The notes beneath the pieces are model-generated. The model was not told where the DNA came from. It saw nothing but the letters and a program-made list of their open reading frames with translations, and did no database searches. A program made the position numbers and the translations under genes. From positions 1 to 36,866 of the forward strand of contig JABCYU010000006.1 of assembly GCA_013290045.1 (NCBI GenBank): a stretch of 36,866 bases of DNA, in the 5' to 3' direction. Source of the stretch: Methanobacteriota archaeon. GTDB taxonomy: Archaea > Thermoplasmatota > Thermoplasmata > Lutacidiplasmatales > UBA184. Shown here piece by piece: positions 32,601 to 36,866 of this stretch (its first letter is position 1; every line of letters begins with the position of its first letter).

Positions 32601-32610
32601 GATTTATACC
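32601..32610 (+). promoter_or_regulatory. TATA box of the mevalonate-entry operon
   Basis: GATTTATACC lies 21-30 bases before the GTG start of the XRE regulator, the typical spacing of a leaderless archaeal promoter. Confidence 0.65.
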
Positions 32611-32630
32611 GACCGTCTCCTCCCAAAGCG

Positions 32631-33308
32631 GTGGACGCCGAGCTCCGGGAGAAGATCGCCGGCGAGGTCGTCCTGTCGCCCCATCCGGGGCGCACGCTCC
32701 GCAAGTGGCGCGAGGATTTCGGCATCTCGCAGCGGGACCTGGCGAAAAGCATCGCCACCGTCCCGTCGGTGATCTCCGACTACGAGAGCGAGCGGCGCGC
32801 GAGTCCCGGCGCCGCGTTCATCCGCCGGTACGTCCAGGCGCTCGTCGACGTCGACGCTCGGACCGGTGGGAAGGTCGGCCAGCGCCTCGGGATCCGTCCG
32901 CACTCCGACGGGATCGTGGGGATGCGGGAGTTCTCCGTCGCCGTGCCCCTGAAGGCGCTTTCCGACCAGCTCGACGCCCGCGCCGTGAGCCGGGTCGACC
33001 TGCACCGCGACATCCACGGGTTCACTCTCCTGGATGCGCCGCGCGCGATCCTGTCCATCGACGCCGCCCACTTCGTCGAGGTCTACGGATGGACCACCCA
33101 GCGGGCCCTCATCTTCTCCAACGTCAAGTACGGGCGGTCCCCGATGGTGGCGATCCGCGCCCACCCGCTGAAGCCGGCCGCCGTGTTCTTCTCCGACCCC
33201 GGGCGCGTCGATCCGCTCGCGATCCGGCTGAGCGAGCTCGAGAACATCCCCCTCCTCACCACGCCGTTGGCCGCCGCCGAGGTGCTCGGGCGACTCGAGG
33301 AACTGTAG
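32631..33308 (+). CDS. XRE-type transcriptional regulator of the mevalonate operon (COG1709-like)
   Basis: A 225-residue regulator with a helix-turn-helix at residues ~22-60 ([33 protein letters not shown]) and a C-terminal sensor-like domain with no known ligand. This gene type is commonly found directly ahead of archaeal HMG-CoA synthase genes. GTG at 32631 matches a leaderless start after the TATA box. HMG-CoA synthase follows 17 bases later, so self-regulation and control of isoprenoid-lipid supply are likely. The inverted repeats upstream are candidate sites. Confidence 0.85.
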   Translation: MDAELREKIAGEVVLSPHPGRTLRKWREDFGISQRDLAKSIATVPSVISDYESERRASPGAAFIRRYVQALVDVDARTGGKVGQRLGIRPHSDGIVGMREFSVAVPLKALSDQLDARAVSRVDLHRDIHGFTLLDAPRAILSIDAAHFVEVYGWTTQRALIFSNVKYGRSPMVAIRAHPLKPAAVFFSDPGRVDPLAIRLSELENIPLLTTPLAAAEVLGRLEEL

Positions 33309-33325
33309 GACGGAAAAGGATCGCA

Positions 33326-34378
33326 ATGGAAGCGGGAATCGTGAGCTACGGAGTGTACGTGCCGCGCCACCGGATCACGCCGACGGAGATCGGGAAGGTC
33401 TGGGGGGTCGACGGTGCCGGGATGGGCGCCGGGCTCAACGTCCACCGCAAGAGCGTCCCGGCCCCGGACGAGGACACGATCACGATCTCGACGGAGGCGC
33501 TTCGGACCGCCCTGATCCGCGGGGCGATCGATCCCCAGGAGATCGGCGCCTTGTACATCGGGAGCGAATCGCATCCGTACGCGGTGAAACCGTCGGCGAC
33601 CGTCGTCGCCCAGGCGGTCGGCGCCACCCCGAACCTCACGGCGGCCGACTACGAGTTCGCCTGCAAGGCGGGGACCGCGGCGATCCAGACGTGCCTCGGG
33701 CTCGTGGGAGCCAAGATGGTCCGCTATGGCGTCGCCATCGGCACCGACACCTCGCAGGGGGCGCCGGGCGACGCCCTCGAGTACTCGGCGAGCGCCGGCG
33801 GCGCGGCGCTCATCATCGGCCGCGAACGGGTCATCGCCCGGGTCGAGGACACGGTCTCCTACACGACGGACACCCCGGATTTCTGGCGGCGGGAGGGCCA
33901 GCGCTACCCGAGCCACAGCGGTCGATTCACGGGCGAGCCGGCGTACTTCCGGCACGTCACGGAGTGCGCGCACCGGATGATGGAACGCGTCCACACCACC
34001 CCGGCCGACTACCAGCACGTCGTCTTCCACCAGCCGAACGGGAAGTTCCCGCAGCGCGTCGGAAAGCAGCTCGGGTTCACCGAGGCCCAGATGCGCCACG
34101 GTCTCGTGACGCCGTTCATCGGGAACACCTACTCGGGCGCGGCCCTGATCGGTCTCGCCAATGTGCTCGACCACGCGAAACCGTCGGAGCGGATCCTCAT
34201 GGTCGGCTACGGCAGCGGAGCGGGATCCGATGCGTTCGACCTGACGACGACCGAGGAGATCGCCCAGTTCGACCGCTCCTTCGGACCGCCGGTCGAGCAG
34301 TTCCTCCACAACGGGATCGAGATCCCGTACGCGACGTACGCGAAATTCCGCGGCAAGATCAACATGGGAGGCGAGTAG
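33326..34378 (+). CDS. Archaeal hydroxymethylglutaryl-CoA synthase
   Basis: Condenses acetoacetyl-CoA and acetyl-CoA to HMG-CoA, the committed step to mevalonate and ether lipids. At 350 residues it has the archaeal length. Catalytic residues are all visible: Glu81 in [11 protein letters not shown], Cys113 in [13 protein letters not shown] and His234 in [14 protein letters not shown] at 33326 has AAGGA upstream. The stop is one base before the start of the thiolase-like gene. In Methanothermococcus the homologues form a complex of HMG-CoA synthase, thiolase and DUF35 that channels acetoacetyl-CoA; the same gene order is seen here. Confidence 0.96.
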   Translation: MEAGIVSYGVYVPRHRITPTEIGKVWGVDGAGMGAGLNVHRKSVPAPDEDTITISTEALRTALIRGAIDPQEIGALYIGSESHPYAVKPSATVVAQAVGATPNLTAADYEFACKAGTAAIQTCLGLVGAKMVRYGVAIGTDTSQGAPGDALEYSASAGGAALIIGRERVIARVEDTVSYTTDTPDFWRREGQRYPSHSGRFTGEPAYFRHVTECAHRMMERVHTTPADYQHVVFHQPNGKFPQRVGKQLGFTEAQMRHGLVTPFIGNTYSGAALIGLANVLDHAKPSERILMVGYGSGAGSDAFDLTTTEEIAQFDRSFGPPVEQFLHNGIEIPYATYAKFRGKINMGGE

Positions 34379-34379
34379 C

Positions 34380-35549
34380 GTGCGCGACGTCGCCATTCTC
34401 GGCGTCGGGATGACGAAGTTCGGCGAGCTGTGGGACCGGTCGTTCCGGGAGATCGGGATCGAGGCCGGGTTCCAGGCGCTGGTCGACGCCAAGCTCTCCT
34501 CGGGGGACCTGGGAGCCCTCTACCTCGGCAACATGGCGAGCGGCTCGCTCATCGCCCAGGAGCACATCGCGCCCCTCATCCTCGACTACTCCGGCCTCGG
34601 TCCCCATCACATCGCCGCGGTGCGGGTCGAGGGCGGGGGCGCCTCGGGAGCCCTCGCGCTCCACGAGGGGTGGCTCGCGGTGGCGAGCGGCGCCCACGAC
34701 TTCGTCGTCGTAGGGGGCGCCGAGAAGCTCACCGACGTGCCGGACGTCGAGGCGAGCCGCATCACCGGCGGCACCGCCGATCACGAGTGGGAGGCCGTCT
34801 TCGGCGCCACCCTCCCCGGATTGTGGGCGATGATCGCCCGCCGGCACATGCACGACTTCGGGACGACACGCGAAGCGTTCGCCCAGGTGGCGGTCCAGAT
34901 GCACGAGAACGGTTCGAAGAACCCCAATGCCCACTACCGGAACAAGATCACCCTCGAGGCCGTCACCGGCGCCACGCCCGTCGCCGAGCCGCTCGGCATG
35001 CTCGACTGCGCCCCGTTCTCCGACGGGGCGGCGGCCGTGGTTCTCGGCCCGATGGAACGGGCCCGGAAGTTCACCGACACCCCGATCCGACTCGCGGCCA
35101 GCCAGGTCGCCTGCGATGCGATGGCGCTGCACCATCGAAGGGAGATCACCACCGTCGACTCGACGGTCGTGGCGGCCAAGCGAGCGTTCGCCCAGGCCCG
35201 ACGCGCCCCGGCCGACGTCCAGCTCGTCGAGGTGAACGACGCCTACACGATCGCCGGGCTCGTGGCCCTCGAGGACCTGGGGTTCGTCGAGAAGGGGAAG
35301 AGCGGTCCGGCGTTCCTCAACGGCGAGTTCGCGCGCGGGGCCCGCCTCAGCATGAACACCTCGGGCGGGTTGAAGTCCCAGGGCCAGCCGTTCGGTGCCG
35401 TCGGCGTCGCCCAGGCGGTGGAGATCGTGCGCCAGCTGCGCGGCGAGGCGAAGGAGCGGCAGGTGAGCGGTGCGACCTTGGGGCTGGCCCACAACTTGGG
35501 CGGCACCGGCGGTACCAGCGTCGTGCACCTATTGGAGCGGACGAACTAG
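34380..35549 (+). CDS. Thiolase homologue lacking the catalytic cysteine and GHP histidine
   Basis: A 389-residue SCP2-type thiolase fold in the position of acetyl-CoA acetyltransferase. The nucleophile site reads VEGGGASG, with Gly87 (GGC) where the paralogue at 5775 has Cys89 in ELACASG. The GHP motif is GQP (LKSQGQPFGAVGVAQ, Gln336), and HDCF is NDAY (Asn286; Asn here is also found in ordinary thiolases). The C-terminal LAHNLGGTGG is kept. The rest is well conserved and in frame, so it is not a decaying pseudogene. It may act as a scaffold in the HMG-CoA synthase/DUF35 complex. GTG start at 34380. Confidence 0.88.
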   Translation: MRDVAILGVGMTKFGELWDRSFREIGIEAGFQALVDAKLSSGDLGALYLGNMASGSLIAQEHIAPLILDYSGLGPHHIAAVRVEGGGASGALALHEGWLAVASGAHDFVVVGGAEKLTDVPDVEASRITGGTADHEWEAVFGATLPGLWAMIARRHMHDFGTTREAFAQVAVQMHENGSKNPNAHYRNKITLEAVTGATPVAEPLGMLDCAPFSDGAAAVVLGPMERARKFTDTPIRLAASQVACDAMALHHRREITTVDSTVVAAKRAFAQARRAPADVQLVEVNDAYTIAGLVALEDLGFVEKGKSGPAFLNGEFARGARLSMNTSGGLKSQGQPFGAVGVAQAVEIVRQLRGEAKERQVSGATLGLAHNLGGTGGTSVVHLLERTN

Positions 35550-35561
35550 GGAGTAACCTCG

Positions 35562-36059
35562 ATGACGATCGCACGATTCTGGCGAGAGACGCCACAGCGG
35601 TACAACCTGGGCGGCGCCAAGTGCACGGTCTGCCAGACCGTCTATTTCCCGCCGCGGTCCGTCTGCCCGTCCTGCGCGCAGCACCGGCAATCGATCGGCA
35701 AGCTCGAGCCGTTCCACCTCTCCGGGGAGGGGGAGGTCGTCACGTTCAGCGTCGTCCACGACGCCGCGGAAGGGTTCGAGATGCAGGTCCCCTACGTCCT
35801 CGCCATCGTCCGGACTCGGGAGGGCCCGCAGCTGACGGGCCAGGTCGTCGACGTCGACCCCAAGGAGGTGAAGATCGGACTGAAGGTCCGCGCCACGTTC
35901 CGAAAGCTCCGCGAGGAGGGGAAGGCTGGAGTCATCCATTACGGCTACAAGTTCGCTCCCGCCGAGGATTGGGACGGCCGTCCGCCAGGCCGGGGGATGC
36001 CGGCGCACGTCCCCTCGGAGCTGCCGACCCGCCCCGCGGAAGGAAGCGCCCGCGCGTGA
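35562..36059 (+). CDS. DUF35 OB-fold / zinc-ribbon protein of the mevalonate operon (copy 2)
   Basis: A 165-residue DUF35 protein with a complete zinc ribbon (AKCTVCQTVYFPPRSVCPSC) and an OB fold (GEVVTFSVVHDAAEGFEMQV is the start of the first strands). Known archaeal homologues bridge thiolase and HMG-CoA synthase and help to shape the shared CoA tunnel. It follows the thiolase homologue by 12 bases; its stop overlaps the DUF835 gene as GTGA. Compared with copy 1 at 5280 it has an intact four-cysteine ribbon and a longer C-terminal tail. Confidence 0.92.
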   Translation: MTIARFWRETPQRYNLGGAKCTVCQTVYFPPRSVCPSCAQHRQSIGKLEPFHLSGEGEVVTFSVVHDAAEGFEMQVPYVLAIVRTREGPQLTGQVVDVDPKEVKIGLKVRATFRKLREEGKAGVIHYGYKFAPAEDWDGRPPGRGMPAHVPSELPTRPAEGSARA

Positions 36060-36832
36060 ACCGGTACGGCCCGCCCGCCCCGCAGCGTGACCCGGAGCCC
36101 GACGGCGCCCCCGACGAGGATTACGCCCGCGCCTACGCCGACGGATACGGCGAGGGACTCCGAGAGGCGTTCCGCGAGCTCCTCTCGCACGCTTCGCGGG
36201 GCCACACGCCGCAGGAGCTTCGGATGCTCGTCGAGAGCCGGCTCGCCCGCGTCAAGGAGGATATCGAGTTCAAGCGTCGCAGCATGCTCGCGCCGCCGCG
36301 GCGACCGGACTGGGGCTCCCTATTGCGGAGCCCCGCCCCCGCGCCGACGGTCCTGGGGAGCCTGGCGACGACCCCCGTCCCGAGAGCCGGAGGGACGTAC
36401 CTGTGGTGGGAGGCGCGGCCGCAACGGTCGGTCGACTTCGTCGCCGCGAATCTCGGACGTTTCCCGCGCCTCCTCTGGATCTCCATCCATCCGCCTCCCG
36501 GGAGGCCCGACCTTCCACCGGAGAAGTTGACGGCCCTGCGGGTCGGGCCCCGGCTCTCAGCGCCGACCGCCGGCGAGGGGACCCTCGGTCCCGAGCAGAT
36601 CGCCGGCCAGGTCCAGGATGCCGTGGCCGAGCCCGGCGGGGCTCTCGTGTACCTCGAGGCGGTCGAGTTCCTCTCGACCGAATACCAGACCGAGGGGATG
36701 CATCGGCTCGTGAACTTCATCGCCTCGAAGGTCGTGGGAACGACGTCGGTGTTCGTGGCCTCGGTGGATCCCGATGCCCTCGCGCCCACGGACCGCAGCC
36801 GGCTCGGCCATTCGTTCGGGACCGTTTCCTAG
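36056..36832 (+). CDS. DUF835 domain protein at the end of the mevalonate-entry operon
   Basis: A 258-residue protein. The first ~100 residues are charged and helical (DYARAYADGYGEGLREAFRE), then a DUF835 domain runs from about residue 115: GGTYLWWEARPQRSVDFVA at its start and ALVYLEAVEFLSTEYQTEG followed by VFVASVDPDALAP near its end. DUF835 is widespread in Thermoplasmatota and other archaea, often in signalling proteins, function unknown. GTG at 36056 overlaps the DUF35 stop, so it is translated with the mevalonate genes. Confidence 0.75.
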   Translation: MNRYGPPAPQRDPEPDGAPDEDYARAYADGYGEGLREAFRELLSHASRGHTPQELRMLVESRLARVKEDIEFKRRSMLAPPRRPDWGSLLRSPAPAPTVLGSLATTPVPRAGGTYLWWEARPQRSVDFVAANLGRFPRLLWISIHPPPGRPDLPPEKLTALRVGPRLSAPTAGEGTLGPEQIAGQVQDAVAEPGGALVYLEAVEFLSTEYQTEGMHRLVNFIASKVVGTTSVFVASVDPDALAPTDRSRLGHSFGTVS

Positions 36833-36849
36833 GGGGTGCCCTCGGGTCG

Positions 36850-36866
36850 ATGGAGATCGCCTTTTT
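36850..36866 (+). CDS. Possible start of a further gene (cut by window edge)
   Basis: ATG GAG ATC GCC TTT begins 17 bases after the DUF835 stop and is open to the window end. Five codons cannot identify it, and the T-run could instead be a terminator. Confidence 0.25.

Noticed and set aside
34380-35549. Counting the HDCF-to-NDAY change as a third lost catalytic residue in the thiolase homologue
   Set aside because: Ordinary thiolases have Asn at this position (NEAF motif), so Asn286 is compatible with function; only the Cys and GHP-His changes count.
1-36866. CRISPR array, insertion sequence, integrase or phage region
   Set aside because: No regularly spaced repeats, transposase or integrase motif seen on either strand.

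Overview
The window reads as a piece of a GC-rich archaeal chromosome, most likely a member of the Thermoplasmatota (inference, not proven). The archaeal signs are TiaS (agmatidine synthesis), RaSEA (archaeosine synthesis), CTP-type riboflavin kinase with a fused winged helix, an LSm protein, a PAC2 protein, a DUF835 protein, an AglB/STT3 oligosaccharyltransferase, the archaeal XRE regulator - HMG-CoA synthase - thiolase - DUF35 cluster, an intron-bearing tRNA, and TATA boxes 20-30 bases before several start codons (leaderless promoters). A bacterial-type DnaK fits the Thermoplasmatota. Genes are densely packed with many 1-4 base stop/start overlaps. No CRISPR array, insertion sequence, rRNA or phage gene was seen, and no gene-free stretch exceeds 300 bases.

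Layout. 1-5188 (minus): a very large STT3/AglB oligosaccharyltransferase, cut by the window edge, carrying a long tail of beta-sandwich repeats that is not listed in the ORF track because the frame runs off the window. 5280-11166 (minus): a tightly coupled operon of a homocitrate/isopropylmalate-synthase-like enzyme, LeuC, LeuD, a LeuB-like dehydrogenase, an intact SCP2-type thiolase and a DUF35 protein. 11353-14021 (plus): a two-subunit 2-oxoacid:ferredoxin oxidoreductase divergent from it. 14054-19891 (plus): a surface protein, TiaS, HtpX, a zinc-ribbon protein and HisRS. 19836-23500 (minus): LSm, riboflavin kinase, RaSEA, NAD synthetase and a TPD/CDIN1-type nuclease. 23656-26712: citrate synthase and DnaK converge on a shared hairpin that holds both stop codons.

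26933-28568 is a compact island that looks like an arsenic-response module: a Cys-rich HxlR-type repressor divergent from a 28-residue peptide with 10 cysteines (too short for the ORF track), then an ArsC-type arsenate reductase and an aquaporin-family channel. 28682-32292 holds an M20 amidohydrolase, a SufS-like cysteine desulfurase, a PAC2 protein and an unknown helical protein. 32422-32527 is a tRNA-Ala(GGC) interrupted in its T-loop by a 32-base intron. 32631-36832 is the mevalonate entry operon, in which the thiolase homologue has lost its nucleophilic cysteine and its GHP histidine.

The most interesting points are the Cys-rich peptide in an ArsC/aquaporin operon, the catalytically degenerate thiolase next to HMG-CoA synthase with an intact paralogue elsewhere in the window, the STT3 repeat fusion, the T-loop tRNA intron, and a tiaS gene with no ordinary start codon.
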